From the NCBI GenBank assembly GCA_009693055.1, contig SHYA01000004.1, forward strand, positions 62,001 through 126,000: DNA of 64,000 bases, read 5' to 3'. Shown piece by piece: positions 8,847-17,963 of the stretch. Source of the stretch: Dehalococcoidia bacterium (GTDB lineage Bacteria; Chloroflexota; Dehalococcoidia; Lucifugimonadales; SHYT01). How positions within the stretch are numbered: position 1 is the first letter of the stretch; every line of letters begins with the position of its first letter. The notes beneath the pieces were generated by a model that saw only the letters and a list, made by a program, of their open reading frames with translations, had not been told where the DNA came from and searched no databases. The translations under genes were made by a program, and so were the position numbers.

Positions 8847-10414
8847 CAGGCGCCTCCCGATCCGCCCAGCCGGGCGACGCTTCGCATGGTAGGCCCGCCG
8901 TTGCCCATGCGCTTGGCCTGCATCGGCTGCCCCTTGCCGCAGTTGGGGATGGCGAACATTTGAAAGTCGGTGCCCACGGCGTCCACGCGAGTGAAGTAGT
9001 CCCGGCTGTCCGCCATGACGCTGCCGTCGCGGTACATCTGCCCCAACTGGCCGTCGCGGACCTCGTACACCTTGATCGCGGAGATGCGGAAATTCTCGCG
9101 GGACTCCGAGGCCGACGGGATGCGATGCCCCACCACGTAGTACCCGCGGTCCACGTCCCGGAGAATCTTCTGCGGGTCGTCCTCACCGGGGCTGAACGCC
9201 GTGTTGGACATGCGGATAAGCGGCACCATGGAGGCGTCTACGGCCCGGTAGTGGGCGTTGGACTCCGCCTCAAGAACGCCGGCCGTTTCACGGCTGCTTA
9301 GGAACTCGGTGTACACGCCCCGGTCAATGTTCACCACGCGCCTGGCCGGAGTCCCTTCGTGGTCGTACGCATAGTGCCCCAGGGCGTCCATTGTGGGATC
9401 GGAGAACGCCGAGAGCTTGGAGGACGCCACTTGTTTGCCGAGCTGGTTCTCGGTGAGGGAACGGAAAAGCCAGCTTCTGCCCGCGTACGCGGTCTCCATC
9501 TTCAGTGCGCGGTCCAGCTCGGACGGATGACCGATCACTTCGTGGCACACGAGCGCGTTGAAGTGAGGATCGGTGACCACCACCACGTCGCCCTCCGGCG
9601 GCTTCAGGGGCGGCGCGTTAGCCACCTCCACGGCGGTCTCGCCCAGCTCCTTGGCGAACTGGTGGAGCGGCTTGAGCTTGTAAGAGGCCGAATCGTACCC
9701 CTCCGTGAGCACTTCCCATCCTCTGAGGTGGCCGGTGTAGTCGTACAGCTCAAGCGAACCCGTCTTGCCCGCGACCACCACCAATGCGAAGCCTTCGGTC
9801 AGCGCGTAGCTCTCGTCCAGATCATGGCCCTCGGAGCTTGCGAACAGCTCGCGGACGAGGCCCGTGCCAACCGCGACCAGGTTGAACTGAACCTGGTCGC
9901 TCACCGCCGCGACCAGCTTGGACATCTCCGTCGCCGTGGAGATGACCGTTGACAACGGCACGGAGCGGGGGTCTTGACGGAACACGGGCGGCACCACTCG
10001 TATCTGGGCCTGCGCCGGGGCGAGCGCGGCGCCCCGGATGGCGGCGCCCAGCCGCGGGAAGCGCTGGGCGGCAGTGGCCTTTATCGCCGCGTTCGCCAAG
10101 GCTCGCGCATGCGCGTGCCGCACCCCGTCCTGGAGCACGGTCTGGAAGCGAGCGACATCGGCTCTGCCAAGCAGCTGGCCGTAGTAGCCGCCGGCGGTGG
10201 GGTTGCCGGCCAGCACGCGCACGCCAAAGGAGAAGGCGTAATCGTGCACCCCCTGCCTTTCTTTGCCGTCCTCAGCCATGCAGGAGGACCGTTCGCTGAC
10301 CTCCACGCGGATATCGCAGTGGCGGACGCCGGGCAGTCGGCGCGCGTACTCTGTAGCGGTGGACTGCACCAGCGGTTTGAGCTTGTCGAGCAGGTCAACG
10401 CTGATGATGGCCAT
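8846..10414 (-). CDS. TldD-like metalloprotease subunit
   Basis: 522 aa. The catalytic zinc motif HEVIGH (H291, E292, H296) follows the conserved ALVCHEVIGHPSELD context, and C492 in IPNCGKGQP is a candidate for the third ligand known in TldD. It should cleave unfolded or modified peptides inside the TldD-TldE chamber. ATG 10414 has AAGGAG at good distance. It is the first gene of a two-gene unit with the PmbA-like subunit; both are longer than the ~450-480 aa typical of the E. coli proteins. Confidence 0.88.
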   Translation of the reverse strand: MAIISVDLLDKLKPLVQSTATEYARRLPGVRHCDIRVEVSERSSCMAEDGKERQGVHDYAFSFGVRVLAGNPTAGGYYGQLLGRADVARFQTVLQDGVRHAHARALANAAIKATAAQRFPRLGAAIRGAALAPAQAQIRVVPPVFRQDPRSVPLSTVISTATEMSKLVAAVSDQVQFNLVAVGTGLVRELFASSEGHDLDESYALTEGFALVVVAGKTGSLELYDYTGHLRGWEVLTEGYDSASYKLKPLHQFAKELGETAVEVANAPPLKPPEGDVVVVTDPHFNALVCHEVIGHPSELDRALKMETAYAGRSWLFRSLTENQLGKQVASSKLSAFSDPTMDALGHYAYDHEGTPARRVVNIDRGVYTEFLSSRETAGVLEAESNAHYRAVDASMVPLIRMSNTAFSPGEDDPQKILRDVDRGYYVVGHRIPSASESRENFRISAIKVYEVRDGQLGQMYRDGSVMADSRDYFTRVDAVGTDFQMFAIPNCGKGQPMQAKRMGNGGPTMRSVARLGGSGGA

Positions 10415-10605
10415 GTCGTTGCTCCTTACCCAGCCGGCAGCGCGGAGAGGTAGCCGTTCAAGCGGCTACGGAGGGGTTCTGACGATTCTCCTACGTCAAG
10501 GGAGGTTTGTCCACCACTGCACCTGGGCGGCTTGCTGCTCTACTATGGGTGTACCCGGCACGCAGCGCCCCGCGCTTGGGGCACGCTGACTAAGAGGAGG
10601 GCACC

Positions 10606-11448
10606 ATGACCTACCGGTACCTGGTGTACGAGAAGAAGACCGCCGTCGCGCATATTACCCTGGACCGGCCGGAGAAGCTGAACGCCCTCTCGAAGGCCCT
10701 CCAGGACGAGCTGATGGCCGCCGTGGAGCGGGCAGACGACGATGACGACGTGCGCGTCATCGTGTTGAAGGGGAATGGTAGGGCGTTCTCCGCAGGCTAT
10801 GACATAACGCCAGGGACCCGGACGCCGGGCGAATACGGTGGACAGAACATTCGGAAGGACATCAAGGGCTTGCGCCGGTTGCAGGAGCGGTGGAGCGCGC
10901 TGTGGTCCGTGGGCAAGCCAATCATCGCGCAGGTGCACGGGTACTGCCTGGCAGGCGCCACCGACCTGGTGCTTCACTGCGACCTGATCGTTGCTGCGGA
11001 GGACGCCAGCATCGGCTATCCGGCGGTTCGCGCGCTCGGCTCCCCGCCCACGCACATGTGGACCTACCTGGTCGGGCCGCAGTGGGCCAAGTATCTCCTG
11101 CTGACGGGCAACTCCATAGACGGCCGCACCGCTGAACGGATTGGCCTGGCCTGGAAGGCCGTTCCGGCAGCCGAACTCGACGCCGTGGTTGATGAACTTG
11201 CGGAGACGCTGGCGAAGGTGCCCTTAGACCTTCTGGCTGCGAATAAGGCGATCTGCAACCGTGCTGTGGACTTCATGGGACGCGCGCTCGTGGAGCAGCT
11301 TGCGGCGGAGAACGACGCCATCGCGCACCAGTCGCCCGTCGTCGCCGAGTTCTACCGGCTGGCGGAGCAGCGCGGGCTGAAAGCCGCCCTGGAGAAGCGT
11401 GATGCTCCTTTTAGGGACTCATCGGCGACGAAGCCGAAGACTTCCTAG
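10606..11448 (+). CDS. Crotonase-fold enoyl-CoA hydratase/isomerase family protein
   Basis: 280 aa with the crotonase fold. The oxyanion-hole segment GNGRAFSAGYD and the CoA-binding QVHGYCLAGATDL block are clear. The usual first catalytic Glu (E144 in rat hydratase, in a PEI/PEV context) appears to be Ala here (IGYPAVRALG). The protein may therefore not be a standard 2-enoyl-CoA hydratase, and could act as an isomerase, thioesterase or dehalogenase-like member. ATG 10606 has AAGAGGAGGG upstream. A strong terminator follows. Confidence 0.85.
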   Translation: MTYRYLVYEKKTAVAHITLDRPEKLNALSKALQDELMAAVERADDDDDVRVIVLKGNGRAFSAGYDITPGTRTPGEYGGQNIRKDIKGLRRLQERWSALWSVGKPIIAQVHGYCLAGATDLVLHCDLIVAAEDASIGYPAVRALGSPPTHMWTYLVGPQWAKYLLLTGNSIDGRTAERIGLAWKAVPAAELDAVVDELAETLAKVPLDLLAANKAICNRAVDFMGRALVEQLAAENDAIAHQSPVVAEFYRLAEQRGLKAALEKRDAPFRDSSATKPKTS

Positions 11449-11491
11449 CAGTTCGAGACAAGCCTCCAAAGATGCTGCGGTGGTGGCGGAA

Positions 11492-11524
11492 AAAGAGAGG
11501 GGAGCTCGACGCTCCCCTCTCTTT
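11492..11524. terminator. Bidirectional intrinsic terminator between convergent genes
   Basis: A perfect 14 bp stem (AAAGAGAGGGGAGC paired with GCTCCCCTCTCTTT) closes a 5 nt loop. It has A-rich sequence on one side and T-rich sequence on the other. It sits between the convergent crotonase gene and the solute-binding protein gene and could stop transcription from both sides. Confidence 0.85.
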
Positions 11525-11542
11525 GCGTGTTCTGCTCTCAGG

Positions 11543-13495
11543 CTAGCGGTTTGGCACCTTACTGAGGTCCAGCATAGTGAGCCAGCTTGGGCCATTGAAG
11601 CAGCACCACCAGGCGACCTGGTGCGCCGCGCCGTTGAGGGTCCACGGCTGCATCAACTGGAGCGATGTTGGCGGCGCAATCCGGATTAGGTAGATGTTTT
11701 CCAACTCGTGCTTCTCAAACTCCCACAGCATCGCCGCGCGCTTGGCCGGGTCCATCTCTGAGCGGACCTGGGGGTACAGTTCGGTGACCCAGGGGTCGTC
11801 AACCTCCTGGAAGTTCAGCGCCTGCCCTTTGGTGAAGTGGCTCAGCGCCGTCTCACCCTCCGCCCAGTAGCTGATGTTCCAGCCGTACTGGTGGTACAGG
11901 CCGTTCCACGAATGGTCGTACAGTTGTGTCGCCCAAGCTACGTAGTCAGCGATATTGATTTTCACGTCAATGCCCAGGTTCTTCTTCCAGTTGGCCTGGA
12001 GAACGACCATGGCATCGTATGGACCCCCGGATGAAAAGAAGCTGGGCAGGATGATGTCGGTCTTAAAGCCGTTTGCATAGCCCGCTTCTGCCATAAGCTG
12101 TTTAGCCCGCGCAACGTCAAGCTGGTAATACTGGCCGGCCTGGTCCAGCGTGTAGTACCAGTCGGCGCCAAAGAAGTCGCGGCTCACCAGGTTGGGGAAA
12201 TAGGCAAAGTTTTCATACGCTCCCTGCCAGACGCTGGGCAGGTCCATCGCCAGCGTCATTGCCCGGCGTACACGAACGTCGGCCAACGGGCCCTTCAGTT
12301 GTGGCCTCAACACCGTAGTGCCTCCCAGGACTGCCTGGGCGTGCACCTGGACTCCCGGTGACGCTCTTTGATAACCAGCCACTTCACTGGGCTGGAAAAC
12401 AAAAAACTCATCAACCTTGTTGGTGGTAAAAGCGGCCTTCTGAGCAGCCGGTTCGGGAATGGCGATGCCGACCCAGCGGTCTATGTAGGGTAGCCCCTTG
12501 AGGAAGAACTCGGGATTCCGTACAAGGACCACCTTGCCAAGGACTTCCGTCTCATTATCTTTGACCAGGAAGGGCGCTGGGCTAAGCAGCTTGCCCCCAA
12601 GGCAGCCCTTCTCGTCGTAGCACTCCTTGGGGAAAAGCCCCATGGAGCTGTTCGCCATGTGGCGCAGGAACTCAAAGTGGGGTGCGGACATCGTCAGCTT
12701 GACCGTGTAGCGGTCCACCGCCTCAATGTTCTGGACGAGTTGGAAGTTGTCTTTCAGGATTCCTTCGCTCTTCTGAACCCCAAGGAACCAGACGATATCA
12801 TCGGACGTGACTTCGCGGTCCGTCCTGGTCATCGGTGCAATAGCAGGCCACAGCACGCCCTTGCGGATGTGAAAGACGTAGGTCAGCGGGTCGGGCAGCT
12901 CCCAAGTCTGGAATACGGAGGGGACGATGGCGATGGACTGGTTGTGCGCGTACTCGCCGTTGCAGACGCTGTAGTCGCTGTCCCGGCCGACCATGCTGCA
13001 GCGCCCCATGTCAAACAGCAACAACATGCCCGCAAAGGACGGACGGTTCAGCGATTGCAGGTGGAGGTATTCCAAGGTATAGGCTGGGTTCCAGCCGGTG
13101 AAGCTGTTCGTGACGCTCTCTCCGCCGTACTGGGCCTTCTTCCAGAGGGGCAGCTTGGTCTGGTGGTACTCGTAGAGCAGCTTGACGCCCTCATTCTCGG
13201 CAATCAGCTTGTGCGGGTAGAAGGCTGGGCCACCGGGTACCAGCGGCTCCCCCTCCGGGTAAGCTAAGATGGTTTCCAAAGCGGTGGAGGGTTGCTCGGT
13301 GAGCTCAGCCTGTGGAGCGGGAGCGGCCGCCGGGGCTCCCGATGGCGCCGCCGCAGGCGCGGGGGCGGCAGCAGGAGCGGGTGCGGTGGCAGGTGCGGGC
13401 GCCGCCGCTTCCTCATCGTCGCCTGCGCACGCCATGGCGACCAGCAAGACGGAGACGAGGAGAACGAGGAACCCGAGACGGCGTTTGTTGAGCAT
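11543..13495 (-). CDS. ABC transporter substrate-binding lipoprotein (SBP family 5)
   Basis: About 650 aa, an extracytoplasmic solute-binding protein for oligopeptides or similar solutes. The N-terminus has a basic start (MLNKRRLG), a hydrophobic core and a lipobox ending LVAMAC, so it is lipid-anchored. An Ala/Pro-rich linker of about 40 residues follows before the globular domain. WPAIAPMTRTDREVTSDDIVW and DVRVRRAMTLAMD are SBP_bac_5 features. ATG 13495 is chosen because GAGAGGAG sits 5 nt upstream; a GTG two codons earlier overlaps that site. No permease or ATPase gene is adjacent, so it is an orphan receptor in this window. Confidence 0.88.
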   Translation of the reverse strand: MLNKRRLGFLVLLVSVLLVAMACAGDDEEAAAPAPATAPAPAAAPAPAAAPSGAPAAAPAPQAELTEQPSTALETILAYPEGEPLVPGGPAFYPHKLIAENEGVKLLYEYHQTKLPLWKKAQYGGESVTNSFTGWNPAYTLEYLHLQSLNRPSFAGMLLLFDMGRCSMVGRDSDYSVCNGEYAHNQSIAIVPSVFQTWELPDPLTYVFHIRKGVLWPAIAPMTRTDREVTSDDIVWFLGVQKSEGILKDNFQLVQNIEAVDRYTVKLTMSAPHFEFLRHMANSSMGLFPKECYDEKGCLGGKLLSPAPFLVKDNETEVLGKVVLVRNPEFFLKGLPYIDRWVGIAIPEPAAQKAAFTTNKVDEFFVFQPSEVAGYQRASPGVQVHAQAVLGGTTVLRPQLKGPLADVRVRRAMTLAMDLPSVWQGAYENFAYFPNLVSRDFFGADWYYTLDQAGQYYQLDVARAKQLMAEAGYANGFKTDIILPSFFSSGGPYDAMVVLQANWKKNLGIDVKINIADYVAWATQLYDHSWNGLYHQYGWNISYWAEGETALSHFTKGQALNFQEVDDPWVTELYPQVRSEMDPAKRAAMLWEFEKHELENIYLIRIAPPTSLQLMQPWTLNGAAHQVAWWCCFNGPSWLTMLDLSKVPNR

Positions 13496-13573
13496 GGGCA
13501 CTCCTCTCAGATGTTTCCGATCGCTAGAGACTGGGCTACCCGTTTCCGGAAGCCAGCTACTTAACGATAGCGC

Positions 13574-13602
13574 AAGGTAGCACGCCAGCTATGGCCTGTC
13601 AA
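13574..13602 (-). promoter_or_regulatory. Putative sigma70-type promoter of the solute-binding protein gene
   Basis: On the minus strand, TTGACA (13602-13597) and TACCTT (13579-13574) are spaced 17 bp apart. The start site would fall near 13567, leaving a leader of about 70 nt before ATG 13495. The -35 is a perfect consensus; the -10 is weaker. Confidence 0.55.
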
Positions 13603-13661
13603 TCACGTCCGCCGCCCCCCAACCGCTCCAAGCCAGCTCTCTGGTGCGACCGACTTCTCCT

Positions 13662-14162
13662 TTACACGCGCCGGCGCATGGCGCGTTGAATCTGGCGATC
13701 GACCTCCCGCTCCGCTATCCGCTCACGCTTCTCGTACTGGCGTTTCCCCTTCGCCAGCCCAAGCTCCACCTTTGCGACGCGCTTCTTGATGTACAGGCGG
13801 AGAGGCACGATGGTGAAGCCCTTTTGTGCCACGCCGGCCGTGAGCTGGACAATCTCGCTGTGGTGGAGGAGGAGCTTGCGCTTGCGCCGTGGCTCGTGGT
13901 TATGCGGCCCCCCCTTGGAATAGAGGGGGATGTGGGCGTTGAGCAGCCACAGCTCGCCGTTTTCGGGGAAGGCGTACGCGTCGCTCAGGTCAACGCGTCC
14001 CTCGCGGAGCGACTTGATCTCCGTGCCCTGAAGGATGAGCCCCGCTTCGAAGCTCTCAAGGATGGTGTAGTTCGCGAACACGGCGCGGTTCTGAGCGATG
14101 ACGAGGAGCTTGGGCTTCGCCGCGGAAGAGGCTGCGCTGGAGGTGGGCCGCGTCGGAGGCAT
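13662..14162 (-). CDS. smpB: SsrA-binding protein SmpB
   Basis: 166 aa partner of tmRNA in trans-translation, which rescues stalled ribosomes. Core blocks are intact: VIAQNRAVFANYTILESFEAGL, LQGTEIKSLREGRVDLSDAYA, HIPLYSKGGPHNHEPRRKRKLLLH, KRVAKVELGLAKGKRQYEKRE. The first ~18 residues (Thr/Ser/Ala-rich) are an extension. The gene follows the S41 peptidase gene by 14 bp on the minus strand. I looked for an ssrA gene nearby and did not find one. Confidence 0.95.
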   Translation of the reverse strand: MPPTRPTSSAASSAAKPKLLVIAQNRAVFANYTILESFEAGLILQGTEIKSLREGRVDLSDAYAFPENGELWLLNAHIPLYSKGGPHNHEPRRKRKLLLHHSEIVQLTAGVAQKGFTIVPLRLYIKKRVAKVELGLAKGKRQYEKRERIAEREVDRQIQRAMRRRV

Positions 14163-14176
14163 GGCGTTGCGCGGTG

Positions 14177-15604
14177 CTACGGCGCTGGGACCGCTGCGCC
14201 GGCCTCCAGGCGAAGGAGCTCCAGGGCTCGGTCCAATTGCGTGTCGCCCTCAAGCCCTCCCGTGGTGCCGATGACCTGCAGGTCCGGCGCCAAGCCCTTC
14301 CCCTCAATCTGGCGGCCGTAAGGGGTATACCAGCGGGCTGTGGTGTAGTACAACCCGCCTCCGTCCGGCAGCGGACGGAAGAGGTTGACGCTCCCTTTGC
14401 CGAAGGTGGTCACGCCCACGAGCTTGGCGTGGCCGTAGTCCTGGAGAGCGCCCGACAACACCTCGCTGCCGCTGGCGCTGAACTGGTTCACCAGGACGAC
14501 CAGCGGCAGGTCATGCGCGAGGCCTTCGTTATCGCTCTCCCAGTCGGTGCGTTTCCCATTGCTATCAATCTCGTACACCACCAGGCGCTTGTCGAGGAAC
14601 TGACTTGCGACATCTACGGTTGCGCGCAAGAAGCCGCCCGGGTTGTTGCGGAGGTCGAGCACAACGCCCTTGGCACCCCTGCTGGCGATCTCTCTGAGGG
14701 CGGCTTTTACCGCGTTGGGCGTGTTCTCGTAGAAGAAGGTGATGTTGAGGTATGCGAGCTGGTCGTTGGTCATGTTCCAGAACACGCTCTCCAGGGTGAT
14801 CGTGTCCCGCCTCGCCCGGACGGTCACCGGCTGGTCTGCGCCAAGGTGGAGGACCGTCAGCGCAACCTCGGTCCCCTTTTTGCCACGCACGCGGTAGACG
14901 ACGTAGTCCAGGCTCCAACCATCTACAGACTCGCCCTCCACGGCAAGAAGCGTGTCGCCCGCTTTGATTCCAGCCTCCGCCGCTGGGCTGCCTGGCATGG
15001 GAGTAAGGATGGTCTTTCCACCGCGGCTGTACACGTTCGCCCCGATGCCTCCGTAGTTTCCATAAAAGTCCTGCGACCACGTGGGGTACTGCTCGGGCAC
15101 GACGTACTCGGTGTGGGGGTCCTGTAACGCCTTGACGAAAGCCCTGATTGCTTCCTGGCCAAGCTTCGTGTCGTCGAGCTGTCGAGACGGGTCGTGGTTT
15201 TCATAGAGGGAAGCCCACTGGTCCCAGAGGAGGGTGAGTTCTTTGGGTACCTCTTTGGGCGGCTTTGCGCGGGGACCTGCCGCGGCTCCTTCTTCAAGAG
15301 GTTCCCCCGCCTGCGCGTAGACTGCTTCTGTCGTAGCTTTCGTGAGCGCTTGCGGGTTGAGGGTCTTCTTGTCTATGAAGTCGTCCTTCAAAATGTCCCA
15401 CGCGGACCAGAGTGCGACCAGCGGCTGCTCCGGGACACGGAGCTGCTGTGAGATGACGGGCGCCGTGGAGACGGCGGGAGCAGCTGGGGCAGCAGGCCCC
15501 TGAGCAGCAGATCCCTGATCGGAGGAAGACCCGCACGCGCCGGCCACCAGGGCCAGCGCGACGAGTCCGAGAAGCAGGCTGACGAGGTTGGTTCGCTTGC
15601 GCAT
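14177..15604 (-). CDS. S41 family C-terminal processing peptidase, lipoprotein
   Basis: About 475 aa CtpA/Tsp-like serine protease with a PDZ domain. From ATG 15604 the order is: signal peptide with lipobox LVAGAC, Ala/Pro linker, N-terminal helical region, PDZ (YGGIGANVYSRGGKTIL to AGIKAGDTLLAVEG), and the S41 domain. The catalytic dyad is Ser378 (QFSASGSEV) with Lys403 (TTFGKGS), 25 residues apart as in E. coli Tsp. It should act outside the membrane on C-termini of exported proteins. An in-frame ATG at 15646 exists, but a possible -10 (TACGAT, 15658-15653) sits just before it, favouring 15604. Confidence 0.9.
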   Translation of the reverse strand: MRKRTNLVSLLLGLVALALVAGACGSSSDQGSAAQGPAAPAAPAVSTAPVISQQLRVPEQPLVALWSAWDILKDDFIDKKTLNPQALTKATTEAVYAQAGEPLEEGAAAGPRAKPPKEVPKELTLLWDQWASLYENHDPSRQLDDTKLGQEAIRAFVKALQDPHTEYVVPEQYPTWSQDFYGNYGGIGANVYSRGGKTILTPMPGSPAAEAGIKAGDTLLAVEGESVDGWSLDYVVYRVRGKKGTEVALTVLHLGADQPVTVRARRDTITLESVFWNMTNDQLAYLNITFFYENTPNAVKAALREIASRGAKGVVLDLRNNPGGFLRATVDVASQFLDKRLVVYEIDSNGKRTDWESDNEGLAHDLPLVVLVNQFSASGSEVLSGALQDYGHAKLVGVTTFGKGSVNLFRPLPDGGGLYYTTARWYTPYGRQIEGKGLAPDLQVIGTTGGLEGDTQLDRALELLRLEAGAAVPAP

Positions 15605-15934
15605 GGTACTAGGGATAACGTTGTCGCGAGCGAAACGGTTGTACATATCCCAATCGTAGCACACCCCGGCCGTGTTCAAGCGTGCTCAGCCGCGCGGCGT
15701 TTCCGCGAGTTTCCCCAGGGCGGGTCCCCAGAGCGCGGCCGCAACGGCCTTCCGCTTCGTTGACACGCAGGAAAGGGCGATGGTAGCATACGTACGGTCT
15801 AGGAACTTGAGTTCTTTTCACGTGCGGTCGGCACTGATGCAGCAGCGTTGGGTGTCGACGGGGTTTGCGTTCAAGGCCGCCCTGAACGACGGCCTACAGC
15901 CGTCAATCGCCTGTCGCTTGGAGGTACCCTGACG
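15605..15934. other. Divergent intergenic region between the S41 peptidase and citrate synthase genes
   Basis: About 330 bp without a gene. It holds the citrate synthase promoter (15760-15789) with a ~140 nt leader, and a weaker candidate promoter for the peptidase (TTGAAC 15679-15674, TACGAT 15658-15653, only 15 bp apart). A GGCCG/CGGCC hairpin lies in the citrate synthase leader. No known riboswitch class was recognised. Confidence 0.5.
15760..15789 (+). promoter_or_regulatory. Putative sigma70-type promoter of citrate synthase
   Basis: TTGACA at 15760-15765 and TAGCAT at 15784-15789 are separated by 18 bp. The predicted start near 15796 would leave an unusually long ~140 nt 5' leader. Confidence 0.55.
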
Positions 15935-17074
15935 ATGACCACTGGAGAGGTGGAGCTCAGGCGTGGGCTGAAGGACGTCTACCTTGACCGCACCGAGGTC
16001 AGCTTCATTGACGGCCAGCTGGGCAAGCTCCTGTATCGTGGCTACAACATCCATGACCTGGCGGAACACTGCTCCTTTGAAGAGGTGATCAGCCTCCTCC
16101 TGTACGGCAAGCTCCCCACCAAAGACCAACTCAACCAGACCCTTTCCTTCTGCGCTAGTAATCGCGCCGTGCCTGCGCCCGTTCTCCAGATTGTGGAGAT
16201 GGTCAAGCAGGCGCACCCGATGGATGTCTTGCGCACGGCCGTCTCCGCCCTCTCCGCCTTTGACCCGGCGGTGGAGGACAACTCGCTGGATGCGCTACGC
16301 CATAAGGGGATGCGCGTGACCGGCCAGGCGGCGACCATCGTGGCGGCGCATTTCCGTATCCGCCGGGGTCTGACGCCAGTGGCCCCTCATCCAACGCTCA
16401 ACCATGCGGCGAACTTCTTGTACATGTTGTACGGGAAGGAACCCGACCCGGACGAGGCGCGGTTGATGGACGTGGACTTCATTCTCCACGCGGAGCATAG
16501 TTCCAACGCCTCCGCCTTTGCGGCGCGGGTTACGGCTTCCACGCTGTCGGACCTCCATAGCGCCATTGTGACCGGCATCGGCACCCTGAAGGGCCCGCTT
16601 CACGGCGGCGCCGCCGAGTCGGTAATGAAGATGGCGCTGGAGATCGGCAAGCCCGCCAACGCGGAGCGCTACGTGAAGGAGCTGCTGGACAGCGGCGGGC
16701 GCGTCATGGGGTTTGGGCACCGGGTCTATAAGGCGGAAGACCCGCGCGCGACCCACCTGCGGGAACGGGCCAGGCGCCTAGGCGAAAAGAGGGGCCATCC
16801 GGAGTGGTACCTGATCCTGGAGAACGTTGAAAAGGCGATGGAGCCTTATCGGAGGCGCGGCATCTATCCCAACGTGGACTTCTACGCCGGCGCTATTTAT
16901 CACCTCCTGGCGATCCCGGAAGACCTGTTTGTCCCCATCTTCACCCTGGGGCGGATCCCAGGCTGGACCGTCCAGGTCTTGGAGCAGTTGGAGCACAACG
17001 TCATCATCCGGCCCCTTCTCCAGTACGTTGGGCCTATGGACCTGCCCTTCGTTCCTCTGGAGGAAAGAGGCTAA
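15935..17074 (+). CDS. Citrate synthase
   Basis: 379 aa, condensing oxaloacetate and acetyl-CoA (or propionyl-CoA in 2-methylcitrate synthases). Catalytic residues are in place: H223 (GPLHGGAAE), H262 (GFGHRVYKAEDPRATHLRE) and D315 (NVDFYAGA). ATG 15935 has GGAGGT upstream and gives the normal N-terminus MTTGEVELRRGLKDVYLDRT. The length fits the short bacterial/archaeal type without the NADH-sensitive domain of the E. coli enzyme. Citrate and methylcitrate synthases cannot be separated by eye; propionate chemistry is plausible given the mutase at 50 kb. Confidence 0.93.
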   Translation: MTTGEVELRRGLKDVYLDRTEVSFIDGQLGKLLYRGYNIHDLAEHCSFEEVISLLLYGKLPTKDQLNQTLSFCASNRAVPAPVLQIVEMVKQAHPMDVLRTAVSALSAFDPAVEDNSLDALRHKGMRVTGQAATIVAAHFRIRRGLTPVAPHPTLNHAANFLYMLYGKEPDPDEARLMDVDFILHAEHSSNASAFAARVTASTLSDLHSAIVTGIGTLKGPLHGGAAESVMKMALEIGKPANAERYVKELLDSGGRVMGFGHRVYKAEDPRATHLRERARRLGEKRGHPEWYLILENVEKAMEPYRRRGIYPNVDFYAGAIYHLLAIPEDLFVPIFTLGRIPGWTVQVLEQLEHNVIIRPLLQYVGPMDLPFVPLEERG

Positions 17075-17139
17075 GCAGAGCCGGCGAGCCCTTCGGGTGG
17101 CACCCATTTGTCATAACGATTACCTGTTATAGCGCTGCT

Positions 17140-17676
17140 GTGGAGAAAAAAGACGTGAATCAACCCGTTCCACCGGCACTCCGCGAGCTCTACGAGAAGA
17201 TGTACAAGGAGCGTGTCGCTTTACTCCGTGCTCTGCGTACGTTCACCGATGAGCAGGCTGACCAACCTGCCAACGGAGGCTGGTCGCTCAAACAAGCCCT
17301 GGCGCACCTGGCCGACGCCGAACGAGGCTGGCGTGACTGGGGCCTGGGGATACGCAATCAGCTTGGGGTGGAGTTCGGTCCGGAAGACCCGCAGGCCCAG
17401 CCGTTTGAGTACACGCTGGAGGCGACGAACCGGCAGTCGCTGCGTCACTGGATCACGCGGCTGAAGGCCGTCCGCGCGGAAACCCTCCGGGTGCTCCAGG
17501 AAGCGGGCCTGACAGAAGAGGACCTGCAGCGGCGGGGACGGCACCGCGGCTTTGGTGAGATGAGCGTGGTCCAGGCGCTCCGGTCGCTGTACCGGCACGA
17601 CCGGATGCATCTTGACCAGGCGATGGGGCGTGAGCCGGCGTATCAGCCTGGGAAAAAGCCGCAATCTGAAGGGTAG
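17140..17676 (+). CDS. DinB-family four-helix protein
   Basis: 178 aa DinB/YfiT-like protein. Three metal-binding His typical of the fold can be seen: ALAHLADAE, the RHWITRL region, and RHDRMHLDQ near the C-terminus. Members include thiol-dependent S-transferases and many proteins of unknown role. GTG 17140 is the annotated start without a clear ribosome-binding site; an ATG at 17203 is an alternative. The gene stands alone, downstream of citrate synthase and convergent with hflX. Confidence 0.75.
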   Translation: MEKKDVNQPVPPALRELYEKMYKERVALLRALRTFTDEQADQPANGGWSLKQALAHLADAERGWRDWGLGIRNQLGVEFGPEDPQAQPFEYTLEATNRQSLRHWITRLKAVRAETLRVLQEAGLTEEDLQRRGRHRGFGEMSVVQALRSLYRHDRMHLDQAMGREPAYQPGKKPQSEG

Positions 17677-17963
17677 GGTATTTGGGGGCTCTGGGTGCCT
17701 GGCGGTGGGTGCCGGTTTATGTAAACCTCTTCCAATCTGGCCCCAATCTGCCACATACATAACATCTATAGTGCGAACTTATCGGTCTCAATCTTCTCAC
17801 TCTTCCCTGGAGTTGTCACCTTGGGGGCGGCCTTGCCTGTCCTGGGGCCGTTTCTGATCCGGGGTGCGCTACGCCACCTGCCCTTGCTCGCGAGACGAGG
17901 GGCGCCGGTGACCTTGAGTCGTGCCCGCTTGCCTAGCTGTCAGAGCCGATCGCTCGCGGGTTG
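17677..17963. other. Convergent intergenic region between DinB and hflX genes
   Basis: About 290 bp with no gene, tRNA or convincing terminator. There are short direct repeats (CCAATCTG twice near 17737 and 17747) and a weak CTCG/CGAG hairpin near 17889. Confidence 0.5.

Noticed and set aside
17677-17963. A possible tRNA, tmRNA or other RNA gene in the gap next to hflX
   Set aside because: No T-loop sequence, CCA end or cloverleaf pairing could be found; ssrA was expected somewhere because smpB is present, but it is not here.
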